From Sphingopyxis sp. PET50 (lineage in GTDB: Bacteria > Pseudomonadota > Alphaproteobacteria > Sphingomonadales > Sphingomonadaceae), in NCBI RefSeq assembly GCF_025244705.1, contig NZ_CP104207.1, positions 3,410,001 through 3,474,000 of the forward strand: 64,000 nt of DNA, in the 5' to 3' direction. Shown piece by piece: positions 37,266 to 46,675 of the stretch. Made by a program: the position numbers and the translations under genes. The notes under the pieces were generated by a model that did not search any database, had not been told where the DNA came from, and was given only the letters and a program-made list of their open reading frames with translations. The first letter of the stretch is position 1; each line of letters opens with the position of its first letter.

Positions 37266-37782
37266 ATGCGTTTCGCTTTCCTGATTCCTCCGGTCCTGCT
37301 CCTCGCCGCCTGCGGGCAGGAGGAGAAAAAGGACCAGACCGAAATCTCGATCAACGCCGGCGACGAACATGGCGGGGTCCGGATCACCACCAGCAAGGAC
37401 GGCGGCGGCAAGGTCAAGATCGGCGGCGACGGCGCCGAGCATCGACATCAACGTCCCCGATTTCGTCGACCTCGACGTCACCGGCGATTTCGACATCGAC
37501 GGGGTCGAACTTTACCCCGGCAGCCAGGTCACCAAGGTCGACGTCGACGCGACCGACAGGAACGGCGCCGACAAGGCGACGGTCAAGCTCGGCTTCACCT
37601 CGCCGGCGGCGCCCAAGAAGGTGGCCGACTGGATGGCGGCCGAATTCGCCAAAAAGAGCATCGAGATCACCCGCACCGGCGACACGCTGGCGGGCAAGGA
37701 CAAGGATGGCGACGATTTCACCATCCGCTTCGGGCCCGACGGCGCCAACAGCAAGGGCGAGGTGCTGATCGTCAAGAGTTGA
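37266..37782 (+). CDS. Small lipoprotein, unknown function
   Basis: About 171 aa. Lipoprotein signal MRFAFLIPPVLLLAACGQ. A repetitive acidic middle (IDINVPDFVDLDVTGDFDID) is followed by a domain with GSQVTKVDVDATDRNGADKA and FTIRFGPDG. The alternating Asp/Val pattern suggests beta strands and possibly calcium contacts, but I cannot name a family. The frame breaks at 37434-37440 (GCCGAGC); GCCGGC restores GGDGAGIDINVPDF. ATG 37266 has AAGGAGAAGCC upstream. Family C palindromes stand on both sides. Confidence 0.78.
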
Positions 37783-37786
37783 GAAC

Positions 37787-37863
37787 TGCTCCCCGGCGAA
37801 AGCCGGGGCCCAGATGGTCAGCGCATCTCTCCCCAAATGGACCCCGGCTTTCGCCGGGGAACA
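37787..37863. repeat. Intergenic palindromic repeat (family C)
   Basis: CTCCCCGGCGAAAGCCGGGG and CCCCGGCTTTCGCCGGGGA arms in the gap between the lipoprotein and the convergent ppc gene. It begins four bases after the lipoprotein stop and ends five bases before the ppc stop, a likely two-way transcription end. Confidence 0.85.
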
Positions 37864-37867
37864 GCCT

Positions 37868-40546
37868 TTACCCGCTGTTCCGCAGCGCCGTCGCGATCGC
37901 GTTGATCGTCAGCTGTATCCCTTCCGCGATGCGCGCATCGGTCTCGCCCGCGCGGTGGCGCTTCATCAGCTCGATCTGGAGCAGGTTGAGCGGTTCGATA
38001 TAGGGCAGCCGCAGCCGGATCGACGCCTCGAGCGCCGGATTCCTGTCGAGCAGCCGCGTCTGGCCGGTGATCGTCAGCAACCCGTCATGCGCGCGGTTCC
38101 ATCCGTCGCGGATCGCCGTGAAGATGGCATCATGCCCCTCGACATGGCCCGCCAGCTCGGCATAGCGCGCCGCGATCCCCATGTCGGACTTCGCGAGCAC
38201 CATCTCCATATTGCCGAGCAAGGCGGCGAAAAACGGCCAGCTCTGCGCCATGTCGGCGAGCAACGCCTTGTCGGCAAAGGCCGCGAACGCCTCGCCCGTT
38301 CCGTACCATCCCGGCAGCATCGTGCGCGCCTGCGCCCAGCTGAACACCCAGGGGATGGCGCGCAGATCCTCGATCGCGGTCGACCTGGTGCGGCTCGACG
38401 GGCGCGACCCGATCTTCAGCGTCGCGATCTCGGCGATCGGCGTCATCGCGCGGAAGAAATCCTTGAAGCTCGGCGTCTCGTAAACCAGCCCGCGATAGGC
38501 GGCGAAGGCGCTGTCGGACAGCGCATCCATCGCCGCCGTGAAGCGCGCGGCGTCGGCCGCGCCCAGCGCCTCGGGCTCGAGGCTGGCGAGCAGGCTCGCC
38601 GACACCATCGCCTCCAGATTGTTCGCCGCGCTGTCGGGCGTGCCATATTTGGCGGCGATCACCTCGCCCTGTTCGGTGATGCGGATGCGGCCCTGCACCG
38701 TGCCCGCGGGCTGGGCGCGGATCGCGGCGAAGGCGCTGCCGCCGCCGCGCCCGACCGCGCCGCCGCGGCCATGAAAAAGCTGCATCCTCGGCCCCGCCGC
38801 CGCGAACACCGGGGTCAGCGCCTGCGACGCCTGGTGCAGCCCCCAGGTCGAGGTCAGATAGCCGCCGTCCTTGTTCGAATCGGAGTAGCCGATCATCACT
38901 TCCTGATGCCCGCGCGCCGCGACCTGCGGGCCGATTTCGGGCATCGCGAAATAGCGCGCCATGATCGCGGGCGCGTGCACGAGGTCGGCGATCGTCTCGA
39001 ACAAGGGCACGACCATCAGGTTCGATTTGCCCGCCGCTTCGCCGCTCCGCCACAGCCCCGCCTCGCGCGCCAGCACATGGACCTCGAGCAGATCGGACAG
39101 CGTCTGCGCCATGCTGATGATCCACTGGCAGATCGCGTCCTCGCCCAGCCGCGCGCGGATGTCGGCGGCGGCGCGGACGATCGCGAGCTCGCCCGCCGTC
39201 TCCTCGCTCCATCGATGCCACGACGCCGCCAGCGGCCGGTCGCTCGCCAGTTCGCGCGTGAGCAGCGCGACGCGCGCCTCCTCGTCCAGCGCCGCATAAT
39301 CCGCGCACACCCCCGCGACGCGCAGCACTTCCGCCAGCACGCGTTCGTGCACCGCGCTGTTCTGCCGCATGTCGAGCGTCGCGAGGTGGAAGCCGAAGAC
39401 CTCCACGGCGCGGATCAGCCGCCCGAGCGCGCCGATCCCGACGAGCTGGCCCTCGCCGCCCGCCGCCAGTCCGTCGGCGAGCGTGACGAGGTCGCGGCGG
39501 AATTCGTCGGGGGCCGCATAGGCTTCGCCCGCCAGCGCCGACGGGCGCGGCGGCGCCTTGCCGGTGATCGCGGCATAGGTGGCGGTCAGCCGCGCATAGA
39601 TGCCCGACAGCGCGCGGCGATAGGGTTCGTCGCGGCGGCTCGGCGCATTGTCGCCGCTGGCCTCGGCCAGCGCCTCGACGGCTTGCGGAACCGGCGCCAG
39701 CCCCGCCGATACCGACAGTTCGGCGCCCAGCGCGTGCACCGCGTCGGCATAATGGCCGAGCACCGCGGCGGCGTTGCGGCCGGTCGCCATGGTCAGCGTC
39801 TCGGCGGTGACGAAGGGATTGCCGTCGCGGTCGCCGCCGATCCAGCTGCCGACGCGCAGGAAACTCGCGGGGCGCCGCCCCAGCTCCTTCTCCCAGCGTG
39901 CATAAAGCTTGGGCACCACCGGCAGGAAGACGCCCTGCAAATAGGTCAGCGCATTGTCGATCTCGTCGGCGACGAAGAGTTTTTCGGTGCGCAGCGGGCG
40001 CGTCTGCCACAGCAGTACGATCTGCCGCCGGATCGCTTCCTCGACGATGTCGCCTTCCGCCGTCTCCTCGGCCCCCGCGTCGCGCAGCAGCATCAGCTCG
40101 GCGATACGGTTCTTGTGGTCGAGCATCGACTTGCGCCGCACCTCGGTCGGGTGCGCGGTCAGCACCGGCGCGACGAGCGCCGCGTCCATCAGCGCCGCGA
40201 CCGCATCGCCGTCGATCCCGTCCTGCCGCAGCCGGTCCAGCGCCGCCGCGACCGTCGCCTCGGGCTCGGCCGCCACCCCCTGCCGGTCCTCGGCGAGGTT
40301 GGCGAGCATCGAAAACAGCATGAAACCGCGCACGAAGGCGATGGTGTCGTCGAGGCTGAGCGCATCGAGCCCCGGATCGATCGCCTCGGCCCCCGCGACC
40401 CCGCGGTGCCGGTCGACGCTCGCCGAGCGGATATATTCGGTCTGCCGGAACAGTTTCTCGCCGCCATAGGCGCGGATCACGTCGCCGAGAATCCGCCCCA
40501 GATAGCGGATGTCGGGATTCTGCGAGATCTGGATCGGCGGGCCCAT
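37868..40546 (-). CDS. ppc: Phosphoenolpyruvate carboxylase
   Basis: Makes oxaloacetate from PEP and bicarbonate to refill the TCA cycle. 892 aa, full length and unbroken. Catalytic histidine 132 in VLTAHPTEVRRKS; WIGGDRDGNPFVTAETL; GYSDSNKDGG; FHGRGGAVGRGGG (the flexible active-site loop); and the conserved C-terminal ALRNSG (NTG in most family members). Single-gene unit: palindromes lie downstream and the upstream gap is repeat-rich. Effector-site residues cannot be judged reliably by eye. Confidence 0.96.
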   Translation of the reverse strand: MGPPIQISQNPDIRYLGRILGDVIRAYGGEKLFRQTEYIRSASVDRHRGVAGAEAIDPGLDALSLDDTIAFVRGFMLFSMLANLAEDRQGVAAEPEATVAAALDRLRQDGIDGDAVAALMDAALVAPVLTAHPTEVRRKSMLDHKNRIAELMLLRDAGAEETAEGDIVEEAIRRQIVLLWQTRPLRTEKLFVADEIDNALTYLQGVFLPVVPKLYARWEKELGRRPASFLRVGSWIGGDRDGNPFVTAETLTMATGRNAAAVLGHYADAVHALGAELSVSAGLAPVPQAVEALAEASGDNAPSRRDEPYRRALSGIYARLTATYAAITGKAPPRPSALAGEAYAAPDEFRRDLVTLADGLAAGGEGQLVGIGALGRLIRAVEVFGFHLATLDMRQNSAVHERVLAEVLRVAGVCADYAALDEEARVALLTRELASDRPLAASWHRWSEETAGELAIVRAAADIRARLGEDAICQWIISMAQTLSDLLEVHVLAREAGLWRSGEAAGKSNLMVVPLFETIADLVHAPAIMARYFAMPEIGPQVAARGHQEVMIGYSDSNKDGGYLTSTWGLHQASQALTPVFAAAGPRMQLFHGRGGAVGRGGGSAFAAIRAQPAGTVQGRIRITEQGEVIAAKYGTPDSAANNLEAMVSASLLASLEPEALGAADAARFTAAMDALSDSAFAAYRGLVYETPSFKDFFRAMTPIAEIATLKIGSRPSSRTRSTAIEDLRAIPWVFSWAQARTMLPGWYGTGEAFAAFADKALLADMAQSWPFFAALLGNMEMVLAKSDMGIAARYAELAGHVEGHDAIFTAIRDGWNRAHDGLLTITGQTRLLDRNPALEASIRLRLPYIEPLNLLQIELMKRHRAGETDARIAEGIQLTINAIATALRNSG

Positions 40547-40684
40547 GGACGGCGATGCTGCACCTGCGAAGGGGCAGGGTCAAGCGCGGCGGTGGGAGGC
40601 ATAGCTATGCGTCCGGCCCGGCCCGACGACAGGAACGGCGGATGACGATTGCGGGGCGGCGGACATTTGAGGAATGAACCGGTT

Positions 40685-40801
40685 TCCCCTCCCGCAAGCG
40701 GGAGGGGCAGCGAGACTTACGAACTTGTTCGTTAGTCGCAGCGGGGTGGGCCGTGGCAACGTCGCTGCCCACCCCCGACCCCTCCCGCCTGCGGGAGGGG
40801 A
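40685..40801. repeat. Palindromic repeat pair in a 340-base gap (family E)
   Basis: CCCCTCCCGCAAGCGGGAGG and CCCCTCCCGCCTGCGGGAGG flank ACGAACTTGTTCGT and GGGGTGGGC/GCCCACCCC. The rest of 40547-40885 holds no gene I can support. Confidence 0.8.
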
Positions 40802-40885
40802 GATCAACGTCCGCTACCGCCCGAAACGGCCGCCCGTGCCTGCTTCCAAACCAGGGACGCCGGTCCGGGCGCCCCGGAATCGGGA

Positions 40886-41299
40886 TCAGCGCGTCTTCAC
40901 CAGCATCAGCGTCCCCATGTCGATCCGCGGCCGCCCGTCGAACGCCACGCCGTTGTGCGTGTCGGTGATGAACATCAGCTTGCCCGACGCGTCGGTGATG
41001 CGCGCCGACACCGCATAGCGGTGCCGCGGGTCGAGCCGGCGCTCGTCGACGGTCAGCGAAAAGGCGAGCGGCACCTGCCGCCCGTCGGCGGTGAAGCTCT
41101 GCTGCGCGATCGTGCGCGACGGCGCATCGGCCAGGCTGACGTCGGCGATCTGCACCTCGACCTGCGCGGTCGGGGGCAGCGCCATGCGCTCGCGATAGGC
41201 GATGGCGCCGGTGACCGTGACGGGCTTTTCGCCCGGCATCATCGTGGCGCACGCGGCGAGCGACAGGCCGAGGGCGATCGGTGCGGCGAAACGGAGCAT
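40886..41299 (-). CDS. YbaY-family lipoprotein
   Basis: 137 aa with a lipoprotein signal (LGLSLAACATM). The domain VTVTGAIAYRERMALPPTAQVEVQIADVSLADAPS...IAQQ...PLAFSLTV matches the 'type III secretion system lipoprotein chaperone/YbaY' beta fold, in which RERMALPP-A-V-V-L-DVS is the hallmark. Outer-membrane-attached, function poorly known. ATG 41299 has AGGAGAAG before it. Palindromes lie on both sides. Confidence 0.85.
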   Translation of the reverse strand: MLRFAAPIALGLSLAACATMMPGEKPVTVTGAIAYRERMALPPTAQVEVQIADVSLADAPSRTIAQQSFTADGRQVPLAFSLTVDERRLDPRHRYAVSARITDASGKLMFITDTHNGVAFDGRPRIDMGTLMLVKTR

Positions 41300-41321
41300 C
41301 CTCTTCTCCTGACCAAGCCGT

Positions 41322-41405
41322 GCGCCCCCGCGAAGGCGGGGGGCCCATCTCCGGTCAGCACAATGTGGAACCGGCGGGAGATGGATCCCCGTCTTCGCGG
41401 GGAAA
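41322..41405. repeat. Intergenic palindromic repeat (family D)
   Basis: CCCCCGCGAAGGCGGGGGGC and CCCCGTCTTCGCGGGGAA arms around GGAACCGGCGGGAGATGGAT, between the YbaY-like gene and the HNH gene. Confidence 0.8.
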
Positions 41406-41433
41406 CACATTATAGCTGGCGCTGGCGGGGCTT

Positions 41434-41999
41434 CTACCCCTCCAGCTCGACGTCCCAGTACAGCCAGTCGATCCAGCTTTCGTGCAGATAACCCGGCGGA
41501 AAGGCGCGGCCATTGTCCTGCAGCTGCCACGACGTCGGGCGCCACGGCTGCTGGTGCAGCGGCATATGCGCCTGCTGCGGCGTGCGGCCCCCTTTTTGAG
41601 GTTGCACGGCGCGCAGGCAGTCGCGACATTCTCCCACGTCGTGCGCCCGCCGAGGCGCCGCGGCACGACATGGTCGAAGGTCAGGTCCTTGCCCGACCCG
41701 CAATATTGGCACGAAAAACGGTCGCGCAGGAACAGGTTGAAGCGCGTGAAGGCCGGATATTGCGACGGCTTCACATATTGCCGGAGCGCGATCACGCTGG
41801 GGATCGGCATCGTCCGCGTCGGCGAATGGATTTCGCGCTCGTAATTCTCGACGATGGTGACGCGGTCGAGGAATACCGCCTTGACCGCGGTCTGCCACGG
41901 CCACAGGCTCAGCGGGTAATAACTCAGCGGCGTATAGTCTGCATTGAGGACGAGGGCCGGACAGGAATCGGGATGCCGGGCAAGATCGGGATGAAACAT
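41434..41999 (-). CDS. HNH endonuclease family protein
   Basis: About 188 aa. N-terminal ALVLNADYTPLSYYPLSLWP and a central HNH/zinc-ribbon unit: FSCQYCG, LTFDHVVPRRLGG, WENVATACAPCN with the CxxC pairs and catalytic histidine. This is the widespread chromosomal HNH family, not a homing enzyme. A frame break at about 41588-41592 fits loss of one C in a run of Cs; restoring it gives CNLKKGGRTPQQAHMPLHQQP. Start 41999 gives MFHPDLARHPDSCPAL; the ribosome site is weak. Confidence 0.85.
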
Positions 42000-42169
42000 G
42001 GCTTGGTAACGCTGCCCCCTGTGCTGCTCGGGATGACGCGCCACTGCCGTCCCGACGTGACAGGCGCATTACATGACGCATCAGAATCTGACGTCAAGGG
42101 GGCATCTGCCGCAACATGTGGGAAGATTTACGAACGAGTCCCACAGCATATGGATTCAAAACGCGCCCC

Positions 42170-43183
42170 ATGCTGACCCGCTTCGCGCCCAGCCCGACCG
42201 GCGAGCTGCACCTCGGCCATGCCTATAGCGCGCTGCTCGCCTGTGACGCGGCGCGGCGCGCGGGCGGGCGCTTCCGGCTCCGCATCGACGATATCGACGG
42301 CGGCCGCTCGCGCGAGGCCTATGTCGTCGCTTCGCTGGCGGACCTCCGATGGCTCGGCATCGCTTGGGACGGCGACCCGGTGCGCCAGTCGCAGCGGTTG
42401 GGCAGCTATCAGGCGGCGCTCGACGATCTGCGCGCGCGCGGCCTGATCTACCCCTGTTTCTGCACCCGCGCCGATATCGCGGCGAGCCTTGCCGCCCCGC
42501 ACGGGCCATCGGGAGCCATCTACCCCGGCACCTGCCGCCCTTCGCAGGGTCGGGCAACACATATAACCCGCCTCCCCGAGCGAAGCCGAGGGGCTCCTTC
42601 GAGCGGAGCGAGAAGCTTCGACGTTGCTGCCTCGACTTCGCTCGGCATGGCCCCTCGGCTTCGCTCGGGGAATCGGCAAGATTTTGCTACCACGGAGTTT
42701 ATCATCGAGGAGGCCGAACGCGAGCGCCGCCTTGCGACCGAGCCGCATTGCTGGCGGCTCGACATGGACCGGGCGGCCGGTCTCGCCGGCGACCTCCAAT
42801 GGGAGGAGGAGGGGCAGGGCCCGCGCCTTGCCGACCCCCGCGCGCATGGCGATGTCGTGCTCGCGCGCAAGGACGCCCCCGCCAGCTATCACCTCGCCAG
42901 CACGCTCGACGATGCGGCGATGGGGGTGACGCACGTCATCCGCGGCGCCGACCTGATCGCCGCGACCGACGTCCATCGCCTGCTCCAGGCGCTGCTCGGC
43001 CTGCCGGTGCCGCGCTATCGCCATCATGCGCTCGTCTGCGGCCCCGACGGCAAAAGGCTCGCGAAGCGCGACGCGGCGGCCTCGCTCGCCGCGCTGCGCG
43101 CGGCGGGGATCGACGGGCGCGCGCTCGCCGCCGATCTGCTCGGCGGGCGGCTTCCCACTGGATATTCGCTGCGAATGCCCTAG
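42170..43183 (+). CDS. gluQ: Glutamyl-Q tRNA(Asp) synthetase with an in-frame palindromic insertion
   Basis: Attaches glutamate to the queuosine base of tRNA(Asp). 337 aa, about 40 more than usual. HIGH-type motif PTGELHLGHAYSALL at the start, zinc-type cysteines in YPCFCTRAD and YPGTCR, KLAKR-type loop GKRLAKRDAA. After YPGTCR the sequence leaves the family, runs through residues about 124-178 and rejoins at RRLATEPHCWRLDMDRA. The extra part contains a family B palindrome (42574-42670) read in frame as roughly residues 135-167. ATG 42170 is set by LTRFAPSPTG; an in-frame upstream extension has no homology. Confidence 0.88.
   Translation: MLTRFAPSPTGELHLGHAYSALLACDAARRAGGRFRLRIDDIDGGRSREAYVVASLADLRWLGIAWDGDPVRQSQRLGSYQAALDDLRARGLIYPCFCTRADIAASLAAPHGPSGAIYPGTCRPSQGRATHITRLPERSRGAPSSGARSFDVAASTSLGMAPRLRSGNRQDFATTEFIIEEAERERRLATEPHCWRLDMDRAAGLAGDLQWEEEGQGPRLADPRAHGDVVLARKDAPASYHLASTLDDAAMGVTHVIRGADLIAATDVHRLLQALLGLPVPRYRHHALVCGPDGKRLAKRDAAASLAALRAAGIDGRALAADLLGGRLPTGYSLRMP
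42574..42670. repeat. Palindromic repeat element inside the gluQ coding region (family B)
   Basis: Perfect 21-base arms (42574-42594 and 42650-42670; core CCCCGAGCGAAGCCGAGGGG) around a 55-base loop. Loop length equals that of the intergenic copy at 13593-13699, and loop sequence is closely similar (both contain GTTGCTGCCTCGACT). It is translated as part of GluQRS without a stop codon. Confidence 0.9.
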
Positions 43184-43192
43184 ATAGGACGC

Positions 43193-43417
43193 ATGAACAT
43201 CCTGCTTGTCCTCGGCGTGGTTGTGGCCGCCGGCTTCGTGCTCTTTTCGCTCGCGCGGGGGCTCTTCTATTTCTCGCAGGGGCATCGCGCCGCGATGGAC
43301 GGCACCCTCCACGAGAATCAGGTGATGCAGAACAGGATGATGATGGCGCGCGTGAAGTGGCAGGCGATCACCATCATCCTGCTGATCCTGATCGGCTTCC
43401 TCGCCGCCGGGCAATAG
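43193..43417 (+). CDS. Twin-transmembrane protein, HIG1-type
   Basis: 74 aa with two hydrophobic helices (about residues 2-24 and 54-72) joined by a basic loop with HRAAMDGTLHENQVMQNRMMMARVK. The loop and the second helix (RVKWQAITIILLILIGFLA) match the HIG1/hypoxia-induced-gene domain found next to alphaproteobacterial respiratory or cob(I)alamin genes. Role in respiratory supercomplex assembly is known for mitochondrial relatives only. Ten bases after gluQ and ten before the adenosyltransferase, so likely one transcript. Confidence 0.85.
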   Translation: MNILLVLGVVVAAGFVLFSLARGLFYFSQGHRAAMDGTLHENQVMQNRMMMARVKWQAITIILLILIGFLAAGQ

Positions 43418-43427
43418 CCCCCGACCC

Positions 43428-44009
43428 ATGGTCAAGCTCAACAAGATCTACACGCGCACCGGCGACGACGGCACAACGGGCCTTGTCGACGGATCGCGCG
43501 TCGCCAAGTCGGACGCTTTGATGGCGGCGATCGGCGATGTCGATGAGGCGAACAGCGCGATCGGCGTCGCGGCGGCGGCGCTCGACGCGGGCGGCGACGC
43601 GGCCAGGATGCTGTCGCGCATCCAGAACGAGCTGTTCGACCTCGGCGCCGACCTTGCGACCCCGCCCGACATCCAGTTCGGCTTCGGGCCCAGTGAAATG
43701 GCGCTGCGCATCGTGCCCAGCCAGATCGCGCGGCTCGAGGACGAGATCGACGCGATGAACGAAGGGCTGGAGGCGCTCAGGAGCTTCATCCTGCCCGGCG
43801 GGACCGAGGCGGCGGCGCGCCTCCACCTCGCCCGCGCCATCGCGCGCCGCGCCGAGCGCGCCGCGGTGACCGCCGCGGGGGAGCGCGAGCTCAACCCGAT
43901 CGCGCTGACCTATCTCAACCGCCTGTCGGACCATCTCTTCGTGCTGACCCGCCACCTCAACGCCGCAGCGGGCGGCGACATCTTGTGGAAGCCCGGCGCC
44001 ACGCGCTGA
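43428..44009 (+). CDS. ATP:cob(I)alamin adenosyltransferase (PduO type)
   Basis: Makes adenosylcobalamin, the cofactor of methylmalonyl-CoA mutase. 193 aa. Diagnostic N-terminus KLNKIYTRTGDDGTTGLVDGSRVAK binds ATP; central FILPGGTEAAARLHLARAIARRAER; tail LNRLSDHLFVLTRHLN. Complete and in frame. A link with propionyl-CoA produced by the mmsA pathway in this window is plausible; the mutase itself is not here. Confidence 0.93.
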   Translation: MVKLNKIYTRTGDDGTTGLVDGSRVAKSDALMAAIGDVDEANSAIGVAAAALDAGGDAARMLSRIQNELFDLGADLATPPDIQFGFGPSEMALRIVPSQIARLEDEIDAMNEGLEALRSFILPGGTEAAARLHLARAIARRAERAAVTAAGERELNPIALTYLNRLSDHLFVLTRHLNAAAGGDILWKPGATR

Positions 44010-44191
44010 GACAGACTCCCCGACATCCCTATTTTCGTCATTGCGAGCGAAGCGACGGGGTTTCCTGCGGTGACGACAAGACAACCGCCGCGCGGATTAT
44101 CGTTCCCCAAATGTTCTAGACATTCGTCCCGCCTGTAACCATATTCGGCGCCATCGCGAAACCGAATCGCCGTCCGGGGGATTGTCTTGCC

Positions 44192-45503
44192 ATGGCCAGC
44201 CGCACCGATGCTTCGCCGATCACCGAAAGCGCCGAGGACGCCGCGCGGCTCGCCCGGCGTTTCGCCGCGACGCGCCGGCTGACGCTCGATCTCGTCGCGA
44301 CCCTCTCCGACGCCGACGCGAGCGCGCAGTCGATGCCCGACGCGTCGCCCGCCAAATGGCACCTCGCGCACACGAGCTGGTTCTTCGAAACCTTCGTGCT
44401 GCGCGACCATGTGCCGGGCTATCAATTGTTCGACGCGCGCTATCCCTTCCTCTTCAACAGCTATTATGAGGCGGAGGGGCCGCGCCATGCCCGCCCGCGG
44501 CGCGGATTGCTGACGCGGCCGTCGCTCGACGAGGTGCGCGTCTGGCGCGCGCATGTCGATACCGCGGTGCAAAGCGCGATCCCCGGCCTGCCGCGCGCCG
44601 CGCTGGCGCTGGTCGAGCTCGGCATCCATCACGAACAGCAGCATCAGGAATTGCTGCTCACCGACATCAAGCATCTCTTCGCCCAGAATCCACTCGGCCC
44701 GGCGGTGTGGGAAAAAACTGCGATCGCGAATGAAGTTGCGCGGTTTTCCGCGGCTTCCGCCGAAGGGGACAAGGCCAGCCCGATGCGCTGGATCCGGGGC
44801 GCCGAAGGCGTCGTCGACATCGGCCATGGCGGCGACACTTTCGCATTCGACTGTGAACTTCCGCGCTTTTCCGCGCTTCTCACCCCGCACGCCCTGGCCA
44901 GCCGTCCGGTCACCAATGGCGAGTGGCGGCAATTCATCGCCGACGGCGGTTATCACACCCCCGCGCTCTGGCTCAGCGACGGCTGGGCGTGGGTGCAGGG
45001 CGAGGATGTCGAGGCGCCCGCTTACTGGCACGACGGGCGGCAGTTCACGCTTTCGGGCTGGCGGGAAATCGACCCGGCGGCGCCCGTCACCCATATCAGC
45101 TTTTTCGAGGCCGACGCTTTCGCGACATGGGCCTAGCGCCCGCCTGCCGACCGAGATGGAATGGGAGGCGGCCGCGGCGGCGTTCGATTCCGCTTCGGGC
45201 GACCAGCTCGACGCCGCCGGACCGGTCCAGCCCGCCGCCGCGCCCACCGGCGACACCGAACCGCAACAGATGTTCGGCAGCGTGTGGGAATGGACCGGCA
45301 GCGCCTATCGCCCCTATCCCGGCTTCCGCGCCGCCCCCGGCGCGGTCGGCGAATATAATGGCAAGTTCATGAGCGGCCAGTTCGTGCTGCGCGGCGGCAG
45401 CGTCGCGACCCCGCGCGGCCATCTGCGGGCGTCGTACCGCAATTTCTTCTACCCTCACCAGCGCTGGCAGTTCACCGGCGTGCGGCTCGCGAAGGATCTG
45501 TGA
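44192..45503 (+). CDS. egtB: Ergothioneine biosynthesis sulfoxide synthase EgtB
   Basis: Iron enzyme coupling hercynine to a thiol in ergothioneine synthesis. About 436 aa. DinB-like N-terminal half with iron-ligand histidines in [14 protein letters not shown] and [19 protein letters not shown]-terminal formylglycine-generating-enzyme-like domain with [15 protein letters not shown] and [16 protein letters not shown]. The frame breaks at 45131-45137 with an in-frame TAG (GCCTAGC); GCCGGC restores [19 protein letters not shown]. Its stop overlaps or abuts the egtD start. Confidence 0.93.
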
Positions 45504-45505
45504 CC

Positions 45506-46492
45506 ATGGGTGTTGTGCGTCAACTTCGGCAGATTTCCGCGGACGATGCGGGCGTCGACACCGCCTTTCGCGCCGACGTCCACGCCGGGCTGTCGCAGGC
45601 GCAAAAGGCGGTGCCCGCGCGCTGGTTCTACGACACGACCGGCTCGGCCCTGTTCGAGGATATCACCGCGCTCCCCGAATATTATCCGACGCGCAGCGAA
45701 ACCGACCTCCTGAAACGCCATGCGGGCGAGATGGCCGCGGCGATCGGCCCCGGCCGCGCGGTGGTCGAACTCGGCTCGGGCAGCTCGACCAAGACGCCTT
45801 TGCTGCTCGAAGCGATCACTCCGTCGGCCTATGTCCCGGTCGACATCTCCGGCGATTTCCTGCGCGACAGCGCGGCGGCGCTCGCGGCGCGCTTTCCGGG
45901 CCTGCCCATCTATCCGGTCGAGGCCGACTTCACCCAGCGCGTCGCGCTGCCGCGCGAAATCTGCCCGTTGCCCAAGCTCGGTTTCTTCCCGGGCTCGACG
46001 ATCGGCAATATGGTCGCGCGCACCGCGGTCGACCTCCTGCGCAGCTGGCGCGAGGCGCTCGGCGACGGATCGCTCCTCCTGATCGGCATCGACCGGATCA
46101 AGGATATCGGCATCCTCGAACGCGCCTATGACGATCCGGCGGGAGTCACCGCGGCGTTCAACCTCAACCTGCTCGACCGGATCAACCGCGAGCTCGGCGG
46201 CGATATTCCGGTCGACAATTTCATCCATCGCGCGGTGTGGAACGATGTCCACGCCCGCATCGAAATGCATCTCGTCGCCGCCTGCGACATGGACTTCACC
46301 GTCGACGGCCGCGCCTATCATATGGCGAAGGGCGAGACGATCCACAGCGAGAACAGCCACAAATATGGCCCGCGCGACGCGAACCTGCTGCTCCGCGCGG
46401 GCGGTTGGACACCGCTTGCGACCTGGGACGACGCCGATCCCGCCTTCGCGCTGATCCTCGCGCAGGCGACCGAGTTCCGCTCGGCCCCTTGA
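45506..46492 (+). CDS. egtD: L-histidine N(alpha)-methyltransferase EgtD
   Basis: Trimethylates histidine to hercynine, the substrate of EgtB. About 328 aa. WFYDTTGSALFEDITALPEYYPTR opens the domain; SAM site VVELGSGSSTKT; FFPGSTIGNM; the substrate-side segment AKGETIHSENSHKYG. A GTG at 45500 overlapping the egtB stop as GTGA could add two residues. With egtB it forms a two-gene ergothioneine operon; the egtA/egtC steps of the actinobacterial pathway are absent here, as is common in proteobacteria. Confidence 0.95.
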   Translation: MGVVRQLRQISADDAGVDTAFRADVHAGLSQAQKAVPARWFYDTTGSALFEDITALPEYYPTRSETDLLKRHAGEMAAAIGPGRAVVELGSGSSTKTPLLLEAITPSAYVPVDISGDFLRDSAAALAARFPGLPIYPVEADFTQRVALPREICPLPKLGFFPGSTIGNMVARTAVDLLRSWREALGDGSLLLIGIDRIKDIGILERAYDDPAGVTAAFNLNLLDRINRELGGDIPVDNFIHRAVWNDVHARIEMHLVAACDMDFTVDGRAYHMAKGETIHSENSHKYGPRDANLLLRAGGWTPLATWDDADPAFALILAQATEFRSAP

Positions 46493-46531
46493 CGCGCGGG
46501 TTTCAGAATCTAGAGCAACGGTCCTTCCTCT

Positions 46532-46616
46532 TCCGTTTGTCCTGAGCTTGTCGAAGGACCGTTCTTTCTTTTCGGCGGCAAAAAAACAGCCCTTCGACAA
46601 GCTCAGGGCGAACGGA
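46532..46616. repeat. Intergenic palindromic repeat (family A)
   Basis: CCGTTTGTCCTGAGCTTGTC and TTCGACAAGCTCAGGGCGAA arms in the 183-base gap after egtD. It may mark the 3' end of the egtBD transcript. Confidence 0.85.
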
Positions 46617-46675
46617 GACAGGGGTGTTTTGGGATTATTCGCGGCGGCGAATGTCCGGCAGCAAGGAATGGAAAT

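Noticed and set aside
41434-41999. HNH protein as a homing or mobile-element endonuclease
   Set aside because: It belongs to the common stand-alone chromosomal HNH family, and there is no intron, intein, terminase or integrase nearby.
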